From NCBI RefSeq assembly GCF_900110455.1, contig NZ_FOIS01000001.1:868001-932000 (forward strand): DNA of 64,000 nucleotides, in the 5' to 3' direction. A model generated the notes under the pieces. That model saw only the letters and a list, made by a program, of their open reading frames with translations, searched no databases and was not told the DNA's origin. The position numbers and the translations under genes were made by a program. This stretch comes from Natrinema salifodinae (GTDB lineage Archaea; Halobacteriota; Halobacteria; Halobacteriales; Natrialbaceae). Within the stretch, counting starts at the first letter, position 1. Each line of letters starts with the position of its first letter. Shown piece after piece: positions 1-8,595 of the stretch.

Positions 1-16
1 AGCGCGACGCCGACGC

Positions 17-250
17 TTACGCCGCGAGGTAGAGGGAAAGCCAGTAGAGGTAGCCGCCGGTGAGGACGAGGGCGATGATCGCCTCCGCGAATTTGACGTA
101 TGTCCGTCCGTATGCGCTGCGGAAGTCCTGAATCAGTTGAATCCGGCGCCAGATCGGCATGAGCCGTGGCGGAACGATCTCTTCGAGTCCACCGACGTTC
201 TCGGTGTCGACCGCCTCTTCCGGATCGTCGTCGGCAGGGCGCGCGCTCAT
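17..250 (-). CDS. Small single-span membrane protein coupled to TRAP permease
   Basis: 77-residue protein: an acidic N-terminal half (about residues 1-30), a basic stretch, then one hydrophobic segment near the C-terminus (about residues 55-75). Its ATG overlaps the TGA of the upstream TRAP permease gene (ATGA-type overlap), so translation is probably coupled and it may be a small accessory subunit of that transporter. I do not recognise a named family. It is the last visible gene of the transporter operon, which ends near the window edge. Confidence 0.7.
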   Translation of the reverse strand: MSARPADDDPEEAVDTENVGGLEEIVPPRLMPIWRRIQLIQDFRSAYGRTYVKFAEAIIALVLTGGYLYWLSLYLAA

Positions 251-2262
251 TGTCCCACCCCCTTGAGGAACGGCAGGTTCCTGTCGCGGACCATCACCTT
301 CTCTATGACGAAGACGCCGGCGAAGAGGGTGATTCCGGCGAGTTTGACGAAGCGGCCGGGATAGACCATCACGATCGTCCCGAGCACGGTCAGCCCCAGC
401 CGCAGTGCGAGCCGGCGGCCCGCTCGCATCTTGAACGGATAGTTCAGACCGTAAATCATCGCGATCGCACCGAGGAGCACCAACGCACCGGCGATCACGG
501 TCGCGAGGCCGAACGACATGGAGACGAGCGCCGGATTGTAGACGAACGCGATCGGCAGGACGAACAGCGGTGCGGCGATCTTGATCGCAGCGCCACAGAC
601 CCGCCAGAAGTTCGCCTCGGCGATGCCGGCCGTCACGACCGCGGCTGTCGCGACCGGCGGCGTGATCCCGGCCAGGATAGCGGCGTAAAACACGGTGTAG
701 TGGGCCGTGATCTCGGGAATGTTGAAGTCCGAAATGAGAGTGGGCGCGATGAGGATCGCGACGATGACGTACGCTGCGACCGTCGGCATCCCGATACCCA
801 TCAGGATGCTCACGAGCATCGCGAGGAGCACGGCGAACAGCAGGACCCCGCCCGAGAGATCGATCAACAGCAGCGCGATCTTGTTCGGCACGCCGGTCAC
901 GCTAAAGATGTCGACGACGCCGTTGACCGCCGCCAGGATGATCGCGATCGGGGCGAGGATGATCGCCCCGCGGCGGAACCCGCGGATCGTGTTCCAGAGC
1001 TGCGTGAGCAACTCGTTTAGGAGTTGCATGAGCAACTCGACGGCGTCGGACGCCGATCCGTCATACAACCGCTGGCCCACTGGGAAGAAGACGCCGGTGG
1101 TGATCATCGCCACGATCGTCCACAGCGCGGACGTCATCACGGTGTACTGGACGACCCCCAGCAGATAGATCAGGACGAGAAACGGGATCCCGAACCGGAC
1201 CGCTTCGACCAGTTTTTCCCGGTTGGTCATCCGTTCGTCGAAGAACTCGTCGAAGTCCATCTCCTGGGTGCTCGCGTCGCTGATCGCCGTGTAGTGGACG
1301 GCGATGCCGACCGAGGCGACCAGAATTGCCGCCGGAATCAGGCCCGCGACGACGATGTTGAGGTAGGCAACGCCGAGGTACGACGCCATGACGAACGCGG
1401 ACGCGCCCATAACGGGCGGGAGGACCTGGCCGGACGTCGACGCGACTGCTTCGATGGCCGCCGCGCGGTGGCTCGCCATGCCGCTGTCTTTCATCGTCGG
1501 GATAGTGAACGAGCCGGTCATGGCAGCGTTCGCGGTGTACGAACCGTTGATCGATCCGATAACGGTCGACGCGAGCACCGCAGTCTGGGCGACGCCGGAC
1601 CGGATGTAGTTCGCCGACTCGATCGCGACCCGCAGGATCAGGTCGAACGCACCGTAGGCGAACAGCAGGCCGGCGTACAGGAGGAAGGGGGCGATCCACG
1701 CGGCGGTCAGTTGCGTGAGGCTCCCGTAGAACCCGTACAGGTCTGTGACCAGCGACTGCAGGAGCGTCAGTTCGGTCATCCCCCCGTGGTTCAGGATTCC
1801 GGGGGCGAGGTCCCCGAACATCCCGTATATAATGACGCCACCGACGAGCCCGAGGAACAAGTTCCCGAACTCGCGCCACGTGAGATACAGGATCGAGACG
1901 ATGATGAGCCGCGCGAGCATGTACTCGTGATCGAGCGCGTAGCCCTGTTGGTGGACGTAGACGCGTTCGAAGTTGAGGGCGAAATAGACCGACGCCGTTA
2001 TGAGCACGATCGAGGCGGGCAACAGGACGGCGGCATCGAGTCGGTCACCCTCTTCGAGCGCTTGCCGCGACTGGTCCATCGCGTACACGGTGAGGATTGC
2101 ACCGATGAAGATCACGCCGTACTTGACTCGAGACATTCCCTGGGTACGGGCCCAGTAGAGGACGATGAGCCAGAACAGGACCGAACTGAGCGTAACGCTG
2201 ATGTCCAGCAGGCGGGGGAGCCAGGCGGTCGATCGATGCGTGGTTTCGGGTTCTGAATTCAT
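247..2262 (-). CDS. TRAP transporter fused permease (DctQM type, TAXI system)
   Basis: 671-residue polytopic membrane protein. The N-terminal part (about residues 15-115) has several spans resembling the small DctQ subunit, and the long remainder with many hydrophobic spans matches the large DctM subunit. Such 4TM/12TM fusions are usual for TAXI-type TRAP systems, which import organic acids using an ion gradient. It lies 67 bases downstream of the TAXI binding-protein gene and overlaps the following small membrane gene, so the three form one operon. The substrate cannot be read from sequence; the neighbouring enolase-superfamily, SDR and FAH genes suggest a sugar acid or related carboxylate. 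Confidence 0.92.
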   Translation of the reverse strand: MNSEPETTHRSTAWLPRLLDISVTLSSVLFWLIVLYWARTQGMSRVKYGVIFIGAILTVYAMDQSRQALEEGDRLDAAVLLPASIVLITASVYFALNFERVYVHQQGYALDHEYMLARLIIVSILYLTWREFGNLFLGLVGGVIIYGMFGDLAPGILNHGGMTELTLLQSLVTDLYGFYGSLTQLTAAWIAPFLLYAGLLFAYGAFDLILRVAIESANYIRSGVAQTAVLASTVIGSINGSYTANAAMTGSFTIPTMKDSGMASHRAAAIEAVASTSGQVLPPVMGASAFVMASYLGVAYLNIVVAGLIPAAILVASVGIAVHYTAISDASTQEMDFDEFFDERMTNREKLVEAVRFGIPFLVLIYLLGVVQYTVMTSALWTIVAMITTGVFFPVGQRLYDGSASDAVELLMQLLNELLTQLWNTIRGFRRGAIILAPIAIILAAVNGVVDIFSVTGVPNKIALLLIDLSGGVLLFAVLLAMLVSILMGIGMPTVAAYVIVAILIAPTLISDFNIPEITAHYTVFYAAILAGITPPVATAAVVTAGIAEANFWRVCGAAIKIAAPLFVLPIAFVYNPALVSMSFGLATVIAGALVLLGAIAMIYGLNYPFKMRAGRRLALRLGLTVLGTIVMVYPGRFVKLAGITLFAGVFVIEKVMVRDRNLPFLKGVGQ

Positions 2263-2329
2263 TGTATGGTGTGGTTCGTATTATAATATCTTGGAGTGTC
2301 CCCCTCTCGATTCGGATCGGGCGGATCAA

Positions 2330-3370
2330 TTACTCCGGGGTCGGGAGACTATCGTCCCAGGCGTCGTTGTCCTGATAGTACTCGACCGCGCCGGAATGGA
2401 AGGGGAACGTGTCGTCTTCGAGGGCCGCGCCGAGCATGTCCTCCGTCGATTCGAAGTCGTTGAACTGCTCTTCGCCCTCGTTGACGGTGTCGTTGTGCTC
2501 GTCGACGACGCGACAGAGTTCGTAGACGGCGTCGTCGCTGGCGTCGGGGTGGAAGACGTAGTTGACCTGCAAATCCCAGGTGAACACCTCGTCGACGCCG
2601 ATGTCCTGCTCGAGCCCCCAGTCGTCGTACGCGATCTGTGAGGTCCCGGCACCGGCGTACGATTCGGCGGATTCGACCAGCGCATCGGTCTCTTCGACGT
2701 AGTGGACATCGACGCGGGCGTCGTATTCGGTCACGAAACCGGTGTACCTGACCGGCGGGGTCCCGTAGGCGATCGCGGCGTCGATGCGTTCCTCCTCCAT
2801 AGCACCGGGGGCGTCGTCGACGCCCATGTCCATGATATTCATCTCATCGTAGACGTCCGCCGTCGGGTCTTGGCTCCAGACGTCGAGCGTCGTTGCCCGC
2901 GTCGAGTAACCCGGCTCGGCCGGGTAGACGTTCGCGCCCGCCAGATCGTCGAATGTTTCGATCCCCGTCCCGTCGCGAGCGACGATATAGATGCTGTACG
3001 GGAACGCGTAGAATCCCTGATAGGGAATCATATCGACGCCCTCGTCCTCGAAACTGCCACGGTCTTCGGCTGCCTTCGTCATCGAGTTGTTATCGACGAT
3101 ACCGGCGTTGAATTGATCCTGATCGAGCCGGTACAGTGTGCCGATGTATCCCGGGCTCTCGACCGTCGAATAGTCGAGTTCGTCGCTCTCCTGATCGACC
3201 GCTCGTTCGACGGCGAGTCCGACGTCTTGCGTTCCCCCGGCGGAGGTTCCGACGCGGAGCTGCATCTCGTCGCCACCACCGCCTAAGCAGCCTGCCACGC
3301 CGATCGCGCTCGCGGTCGCTGCCCCTTTGAGAAATTGCCGCCTATCTACACCATTATCTGGCATATACAT
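2330..3370 (-). CDS. TAXI family TRAP transporter solute-binding lipoprotein
   Basis: 346 residues. The N-terminus carries a twin-arginine signal (RRQFLKG, residues 10-16) and a lipobox ending in VAGC (Cys28), so the protein is expected to be Tat-exported and lipid-anchored, as is common in haloarchaea. The mature part begins with LRVGTSAGGTQDVG, typical of TAXI (TRAP-associated extracytoplasmic immunogenic) binding proteins. It is the first gene of the transporter operon and delivers substrate to the fused permease. The start could also be Met3. The upstream spacer contains a short inverted repeat at 3410-3430. Confidence 0.92.
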   Translation of the reverse strand: MYMPDNGVDRRQFLKGAATASAIGVAGCLGGGGDEMQLRVGTSAGGTQDVGLAVERAVDQESDELDYSTVESPGYIGTLYRLDQDQFNAGIVDNNSMTKAAEDRGSFEDEGVDMIPYQGFYAFPYSIYIVARDGTGIETFDDLAGANVYPAEPGYSTRATTLDVWSQDPTADVYDEMNIMDMGVDDAPGAMEEERIDAAIAYGTPPVRYTGFVTEYDARVDVHYVEETDALVESAESYAGAGTSQIAYDDWGLEQDIGVDEVFTWDLQVNYVFHPDASDDAVYELCRVVDEHNDTVNEGEEQFNDFESTEDMLGAALEDDTFPFHSGAVEYYQDNDAWDDSLPTPE

Positions 3371-3409
3371 ACGTGGTATCTCATGGCATGCTTAACAATC
3401 TATCTGTTT

Positions 3410-3430
3410 ATTCCCTATTGTGATAGGAGT
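3410..3430. promoter_or_regulatory. Inverted repeat upstream of the TRAP operon
   Basis: CCTAT-TGTG-ATAGG is a perfect 5-bp inverted repeat inside a longer imperfect one (ATTCCCTAT / ATAGGAGTAAT), about 40-60 bases upstream of the binding-protein start. It could be an operator or part of the promoter. It has wider arm spacing than the palindromes near iclR, so I do not assume the same regulator binds it. Confidence 0.3.
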
Positions 3431-3601
3431 AATTATACCATATAGAGACTATAATAGCATGGCGTTCGATACCGGACATTCGTTCGAATTAGTTCGAAGG
3501 GCCCGATTCGGTATTCGATCGCCATCGCGAGATGGCCGTGAGAGTTGCGATGGTGATGATCCACAGAATCGGCGACTAGCGGCCGTGTACCGATTCGATA
3601 G

Positions 3602-4822
3602 CTATTCGAAGCCGTCCGTTCCGTCGAGTCGGTGGTCCTCGGCGACCCCCTCGTCCAGTTCGATCCCGAGGCCAGGCGCCTCCGGCACCTCGATGTATCC
3701 GTCCTGGATAAGCGGCTCGTCGCGCGTGTGCAACTCGTCCCACCAGTCGACCTCGAGGGCGTGATACTCGAGGACGTCGAAGTTCGGGATGGCAGCGCCG
3801 AGATGCACGCAGGCCATCGTCCCGATCGGACTGCAGACGTTGTGTGGGGAGATCGGCATGTAATTCTCCTCGGCGCGATCCGCGATCCGCATCGTCTCGC
3901 CGAGACCGCCGACGGTCGTCGGATCCGGCGTCACGATGTCGACGCCGTGGTCGTAGATCAGGTCGGAGAGTTCGTGGACGCGGAAGCGGTTCTCACCGGT
4001 CGCGACCGGCGTCTCCGTCGCTTTCGTGACCTCGATCTGCGCGGCCGTGTTCTCCGGCGGAATCAAGTCCTCGAGCCACATGAGGTCGTAGTCCTCGAGC
4101 TTGTACGCCAGGCGCTTCGCGCTCTCGACCGAGTAGTCCCAGTGACAGTCGAACGCGAGGTCGACGTCGTAGCCGATTTCCTCGCGGACCGCCTCGACGA
4201 GCTTGCGCTTGTACTCGACGGCCCCGTTGCTGAGCCGACCGTTGAACGGGTCCGGGTCGTTGTCCATCTCGAGGTCGAGGTCGAACTTGAGCGCGGTAAA
4301 CCCCATGTCGACGACCCGCCGCGCCTCGTTCGCGTATGCCTCGGGGGAGTACGCGTCGGCGTCGGCGTACTCGGTGTAGCCGTCCTCGACGGCGTAGGCT
4401 TCGCCCGCGTGACAGTCGCAGTAGATCCGGATCTCGTCGCGGAACTTCCCACCGAGCAGCTGATAGACGGGGACGTCGAGGATCTTGCCGGTGATGTCCC
4501 ACAGCGCGATCTCGATGCCGGAGGCGGCGGTGATGACCTTGCCGGTCGTCCCGCCGTGACCGGACATCTCCTGGATGATCCGCCTGTAGAGCCGCTGGAC
4601 GTCCAGCGGGTTCTCGCCGATCAGGAACCGCTTCGCGTACTCGACGAGTTCCGGCACGCCGCCGCCCCGGTAGGACTCGCCGATCCCCGTGACGCCGGCA
4701 TCGGTCTCGATCTTGATCAGGTTCCATTCGAAGTTCCCTTCGACGACGCAGGTCTGGATGTCGGTTATCTCGACGTCGCGGTCCGCGTCTCGGTTCGATA
4801 TCTGGTTCGAGAAGTCTTTCAT
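3602..4822 (-). CDS. Enolase-superfamily dehydratase (mandelate racemase/muconate lactonizing family)
   Basis: 406 residues, normal length for the family. Visible active-site features are K179-F-D181, D225-C-H227, E251 (WLED), E277 (TGEN), D300 and H327 (SPHN). The D-x-H motif on the third barrel strand is the arrangement known from galactonate and mannonate dehydratases, with the late His as second acid/base, so an acid-sugar dehydratase making a 2-keto-3-deoxy acid is likely. The gene follows a second enolase-superfamily gene on the same strand after 27 bases, so they are probably co-transcribed. The exact substrate is unknown. Confidence 0.88.
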   Translation of the reverse strand: MKDFSNQISNRDADRDVEITDIQTCVVEGNFEWNLIKIETDAGVTGIGESYRGGGVPELVEYAKRFLIGENPLDVQRLYRRIIQEMSGHGGTTGKVITAASGIEIALWDITGKILDVPVYQLLGGKFRDEIRIYCDCHAGEAYAVEDGYTEYADADAYSPEAYANEARRVVDMGFTALKFDLDLEMDNDPDPFNGRLSNGAVEYKRKLVEAVREEIGYDVDLAFDCHWDYSVESAKRLAYKLEDYDLMWLEDLIPPENTAAQIEVTKATETPVATGENRFRVHELSDLIYDHGVDIVTPDPTTVGGLGETMRIADRAEENYMPISPHNVCSPIGTMACVHLGAAIPNFDVLEYHALEVDWWDELHTRDEPLIQDGYIEVPEAPGLGIELDEGVAEDHRLDGTDGFE

Positions 4823-4849
4823 GGTGCTGGTGAGTTCGGCTAGTCGATT

Positions 4850-5980
4850 TCAGTTCGCCTGGTACGATTCGTACGTCCGGTTGAAGTCCGCAAGCGCGTC
4901 CGCGTCTAACTGCACGCCGTGGCCGGGGGCATCCGGGAGCGGAATCGTCCCGGTTCCGTCGGGCCGGAGCGGGGTTTCGACGATATCGTCGAACACCTTC
5001 ACGTCCATGTCGCGGTAGAAGTACTCCACCCAGAGCCCATTCTCGATCGCGCCGAGCAGCGACGCGTGCAGGTTCCAGTTGTAGTGGGGTGCGATCCGCA
5101 CGTCGTTGGCCGCCGCGTAGTGGGCGATCTTGAGCCACTCGGTGATCCCGCCACAGACGGTCGCGTCGGGCTGGAGGATGTCAGCGGCGCCGTCGTCGGA
5201 CAGTCGTTCGAAGGAATAGCGCGGTCCCTCGAGTTCGCCAGTCGCGACCGGGTACGGGATCGCCTCGTTGACATCGGTCATCGCGCCGACGCTATCGATC
5301 ATAACCGGTTCCTCGATGAAGTACGGATCGTACGGTTCGAACGCGCGACACGCTCGGATCGCTTCCGTCGCGCCCGACCAGGCGCCGTTCGCGTCGAGCA
5401 ACAGCGTCCGATCGGACCCGATCTCGTCGCGGACGGCCGCCACGCGGTCGGCTTCCTCGGAGATCGACCGGCGACCGACCTTCATCTTGACGACGTCGTG
5501 TCCCTCATCGAGGTACCGGCGCATCTCCTCGCGGAGTCCCTCGTGGCCCTTCTCGTCTCGGTAGTAGCCGCCGCTCGCGTAGGCGGGGACCGTGTCGGCG
5601 TGGCCGCCGAGGAGTTTGTACAGCGGTTGGTCGGCCGCCTTCGCCTTGATGTCCCAGAGGGCGATATCGACGGTCGATATCGCCCGGAGAAGCACGCCGC
5701 TCCGTCCGATCTGGACCGTCCCGTCGAACATCTCGCGCCACAGCCGTTCGGTGTCCCGCGGATCCTCGCCGACGACGAGCGGTTCGAGCAAGGATTCGAC
5801 CGCATCGGCGATCAGTCCCGCGCCCTCGTAGCCAAGCGAGTAGCCGACACCCTCGCGTCCGCTTTCGGTCCGGACGTACGTGATCGCGTGATCGCGATAG
5901 GTGAGCGTCCGGTTCGAGAAGGACACCGGCTCTTCCAGCGGTATCGCCACTGGAAAGGACTCGACGTGGTCGATCTCCAT
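4850..5980 (-). CDS. Enolase-superfamily enzyme, mandelate racemase subgroup
   Basis: 376 residues from the chosen start. Motifs fit the mandelate racemase subgroup: K165-M-K167 (KxK), metal ligands D196 (DANGAW), E223 (EEP) and E249 (TGE), D272, and H299 (APHYNW). It may be a racemase/epimerase or an acid-sugar dehydratase. The frame is open for another 48 codons upstream, but the family begins at MEIDHVESFPV and the shorter start leaves a 90-base divergent promoter region opposite the gene at 6071. It pairs with the dehydratase downstream, suggesting two steps on one substrate or parallel use of epimers. Confidence 0.88.
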   Translation of the reverse strand: MEIDHVESFPVAIPLEEPVSFSNRTLTYRDHAITYVRTESGREGVGYSLGYEGAGLIADAVESLLEPLVVGEDPRDTERLWREMFDGTVQIGRSGVLLRAISTVDIALWDIKAKAADQPLYKLLGGHADTVPAYASGGYYRDEKGHEGLREEMRRYLDEGHDVVKMKVGRRSISEEADRVAAVRDEIGSDRTLLLDANGAWSGATEAIRACRAFEPYDPYFIEEPVMIDSVGAMTDVNEAIPYPVATGELEGPRYSFERLSDDGAADILQPDATVCGGITEWLKIAHYAAANDVRIAPHYNWNLHASLLGAIENGLWVEYFYRDMDVKVFDDIVETPLRPDGTGTIPLPDAPGHGVQLDADALADFNRTYESYQAN

Positions 5981-6070
5981 ACCATGAGACTGAGGGGCAC
6001 GGTAAAATCGACTCATATACCGGCAATTATTTCCACAGTAAACTATACGTCGGGAGACTAGACGTGGGGT

Positions 6071-7369
6071 ATGGAGTTCCCCGACCAGAGCGACATAGCC
6101 GATCTCATCGATCCGCAGCCGCACCCGCCGTTCGCGCGCGTCAGTTACGAACCGTCTACCGAGACCCTGACCGATCCGCTAGCGACGGTCCGGTCGGAGC
6201 TGGATCGGCTCCCGTTAGACGAGATAGAGCCCGGCGCGACGGTCGCCGTCGGCGTCGGCAGCAGGGGGATCCACCGGATCGACGACGTCGTCGCTGAGAC
6301 GGTATCGGTCGTCGAGGAGCGCGGGTTCGAGCCGGTCGTCGTCCCGGCTATGGGTAGCCACGGCGGTGCGACTCCCGAAGGGCAACGAGAGATCCTCGCG
6401 GCGCTGGACGTCACCGAAGAGCGGATCGGTGCGCCGATCGACGCCCGGATGGACGTCGAGCAACTCGACGAGATAGACGTCGACGGGACGACGACGCCCG
6501 TCTACTTCTCGGCCGCCGCGCTCGAGGCTGACGCGGTCATGGTGATCAACCGAGTCAAGCCGCACACGAACTTCACCGGCCGGATCGAGAGCGGACTCTG
6601 CAAGATGCTCACCGTCGGACTCGGCAAGCAACGGGGCGCCCAGGCGTTCCACTCGACGGCGATCGAGCAGGGATACGTGCCGACGATCGAATCGCTCGTC
6701 GCGGCCATCAGGAAGTCGGTCCCCCTGCTCGGCGGGCTCGCGCTGGTGGAGAACTTCCACGAAGAGACGGGCCACATCGAGGCGATTCCGGCGCCGGAGC
6801 TCGAGGAGCGCGAGCCGGCCCTGCTCGACCGCGCTCGCGAAGAGATGGCGACGCTCCCCGCCGACGAGATCGACCTGCTCGTCGTCGACGAACTCGGGAA
6901 GGAGATCTCCGGCGCGGGGATGGATACGAACGTGATCGGCCGATATCGTGTCCTCAACGCGCCCGATCCGGAGACACCCTCTATCAAACTCATCTACGCC
7001 CGCGGGCTCACGGACGCAACCAGCGGCAACGGGAACGGGATCGGCCTGGCCGATATCACTCGCCAGGCCGCCGGCGAGCAACTCGACTTGCGGAAGACCT
7101 ACGCGAACGCCCTGACGAGCGGCTCGCTCGCCAAAGCGAAGCTCCCGCCCGTCGTACCGAACGACGAACTGGCGATGCGAGTCGCGCTGAACGCGCTCGG
7201 CGGTTACGACCCGGAGACGGTCCGGATCGTCTGGATCGAGAACACGACCGACCTCGCCGAGTTCTACGTCTCGGAGGCACTGCTTGAGGACATCGACGAC
7301 GGCGTCACTGTCGAAAATCGGGTACAACTCGCTTACGACGACGGAACGGCGGCGTTCGAGCCCGTCTGA
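6071..7369 (+). CDS. LarA-like (lactate racemase domain) protein
   Basis: 432 residues matching the LarA/DUF2088 family. The N-terminal half has MGSHGGATPEGQ (near residue 100) and the segment VKPHTNF...LCKMLTVGLGKQ...AFHS, holding the conserved His/Lys residues expected around the catalytic site. Known LarA enzymes use a nickel-pincer nucleotide made by LarB/C/E; none of those genes is in this window, so the cofactor must come from elsewhere or this member does another reaction. Divergent from the two enolase-superfamily genes. If the local pathway releases L-lactate, a 2-hydroxyacid racemase would fit here; that is inference. Confidence 0.82.
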   Translation: MEFPDQSDIADLIDPQPHPPFARVSYEPSTETLTDPLATVRSELDRLPLDEIEPGATVAVGVGSRGIHRIDDVVAETVSVVEERGFEPVVVPAMGSHGGATPEGQREILAALDVTEERIGAPIDARMDVEQLDEIDVDGTTTPVYFSAAALEADAVMVINRVKPHTNFTGRIESGLCKMLTVGLGKQRGAQAFHSTAIEQGYVPTIESLVAAIRKSVPLLGGLALVENFHEETGHIEAIPAPELEEREPALLDRAREEMATLPADEIDLLVVDELGKEISGAGMDTNVIGRYRVLNAPDPETPSIKLIYARGLTDATSGNGNGIGLADITRQAAGEQLDLRKTYANALTSGSLAKAKLPPVVPNDELAMRVALNALGGYDPETVRIVWIENTTDLAEFYVSEALLEDIDDGVTVENRVQLAYDDGTAAFEPV

Positions 7370-7370
7370 T

Positions 7371-8171
7371 TCACTCGACGACGTGATCGTTCGAACTATC
7401 AGGTGACGAGTAAGTGATGTTCAGTTCGAGTTCGTTCGCGGCCGCGAGCAGGCGGTCCGGAAGCTCGTCCTCGAGCCGCTCTCCGGTCAGCCGGTTGGAC
7501 GGCCCCGCGACAGCGAGCGCCCCGAGAACCGCCCCATCGCGTTTGACGGGGACCGCGGCCCCGTTGATTCCGTCGACGTGCTCCTCGCGGTTGAAGGCGA
7601 CGCCGCGCTCGCGGACCTCCTCGAGTTCCGCGTAGAGCTCCTCGCGGTCGGTGATGGTGTTCTCGGTGAGCGACGGCAGCTCCCACCGGTCGAAGATGTC
7701 GTCGACGCGCTCTCGCGGGTAGTGCGCGAGTATCGATTTGCCCGCCGACGACGAGTGGAGGTGGATCTGCCGACCGACGCCGAACCCGGCGCGGACGGCC
7801 TTGCTGCCGGTCGCCATGTGGATGTAGATCCCGAGTCCGTGATCTTCGACGACGAACTGCGATCGCTCCTGGGTTTCCTCGGAGAGGGTCTGGACGTACT
7901 GCTTCGCCATTCCGTACGCCGGGTCCCTCATTTGCGCCGCTCGGCCCAACCGCACGAACCGGAGTCCGATCTGATACCGTTCTCCCACCCGCGACACGTA
8001 CCGGAGATCACAGAGCGTGTTGAGGTGCCGGTGCGCTGTGCTCTCGGTAATATCGAGTTCGGCGGCGATCTCGGAGAGCCGGGCGGGACCGTTCTCGTGG
8101 AGTTCGTGGACGATCTCGAAGCTCGTTTTCGTGCTCCCGATCCGATTTCCGCCACCAGTGTTTCGTTCCAT
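7371..8171 (-). CDS. IclR family transcriptional regulator
   Basis: 266 residues from the chosen start. An N-terminal winged helix-turn-helix (about residues 10-70, including LSEIAAELDITESTAHRHL) is followed by the IclR effector-binding domain (about 80-250). The frame extends upstream, but the shorter start keeps a perfect 16-bp palindrome (8181-8196) outside the gene. Its stop faces the end of the larA-like gene with almost no gap. IclR proteins usually control neighbouring catabolic operons; here the divergent SDR-cupin-FAH operon and the enolase/TRAP genes are candidate targets. Three related palindromes in the upstream spacer are candidate operators. Confidence 0.93.
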   Translation of the reverse strand: MERNTGGGNRIGSTKTSFEIVHELHENGPARLSEIAAELDITESTAHRHLNTLCDLRYVSRVGERYQIGLRFVRLGRAAQMRDPAYGMAKQYVQTLSEETQERSQFVVEDHGLGIYIHMATGSKAVRAGFGVGRQIHLHSSSAGKSILAHYPRERVDDIFDRWELPSLTENTITDREELYAELEEVRERGVAFNREEHVDGINGAAVPVKRDGAVLGALAVAGPSNRLTGERLEDELPDRLLAAANELELNITYSSPDSSNDHVVE

Positions 8172-8180
8172 CATACCACT

Positions 8181-8196
8181 CCATGATCGATCATGG
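8181..8196. promoter_or_regulatory. Perfect 16-bp palindrome just upstream of iclR
   Basis: CCATGATCGATCATGG reads identically on both strands. It lies 10-25 bases before the iclR start, where a bound dimer could block transcription or translation initiation. Candidate autoregulatory site; not demonstrated. Confidence 0.4.
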
Positions 8197-8204
8197 GTTA
8201 AAAA

Positions 8205-8219
8205 TTCCGCCATATGGAA
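8205..8219. promoter_or_regulatory. Candidate IclR operator, copy 1
   Basis: TTCCGCCATATGGAA, an inverted repeat with TTCC/GGAA arms. It matches two further sites in the same spacer (8307-8321 and 8497-8511), which share the core CCG-N5-TGG or CCG-N5-CGG. This copy is nearest iclR. Confidence 0.5.
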
Positions 8220-8306
8220 TCATCCCTCTCGGTCCCTATTTTCGCGCCGAATCGATCGATTCGATTCCGAGACTGGTCGCTCAACGGCTTCGACGGCCGA
8301 CTTTCG

Positions 8307-8321
8307 AACCGTATTACGGAA
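8307..8321. promoter_or_regulatory. Candidate IclR operator, copy 2
   Basis: AACCGTATTACGGAA; the centre CCGTA-T-TACGG is a perfect inverted repeat. Read on the minus strand it is TTCCGTAATACGGTT, close to copies 1 and 3. It sits in the middle of the spacer between iclR and the SDR operon. Confidence 0.5.
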
Positions 8322-8496
8322 TGTTCGTCCGACCGAACCGAGACGAGACTCTCCTGAATTACATGCCTATGTTTGTAAATATCTGTGTGGTGTGCGATAG
8401 CTATTACCTCAATTCTATGGGAAGCAACGTTTCGTTCGCGGTTCTGGGCCGCGTAGCCGCGACGACGGCGTCTCTTTCTCCGTTCGAGCGGTCCGG

Positions 8497-8511
8497 TTCC
8501 GCAATACGGAG
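8497..8511. promoter_or_regulatory. Candidate IclR operator, copy 3
   Basis: TTCCGCAATACGGAG, matching copy 1 at 12 of 15 positions by eye. It lies 85-99 bases upstream of the SDR start, a plausible activator site for that operon. The rest of the 424-base spacer (8172-8595) holds no convincing gene; CAAATCTTTTTG near 8556-8570 could be the TATA region for the SDR gene. Confidence 0.5.
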
Positions 8512-8595
8512 CGTATGGGTGCGTCGGAGAGCAGAGTGGTACGAGTTACCGCAACACAAATCTTTTTGCTCTTCTCCTCGGGGATTACGGACGAA

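Noticed and set aside
1024-2256. Long plus-strand reading frame opposite the TRAP permease
   Set aside because: Arg/Asp/His-rich product without hydrophobic spans or family match; it mirrors the permease gene, which is clearly real.
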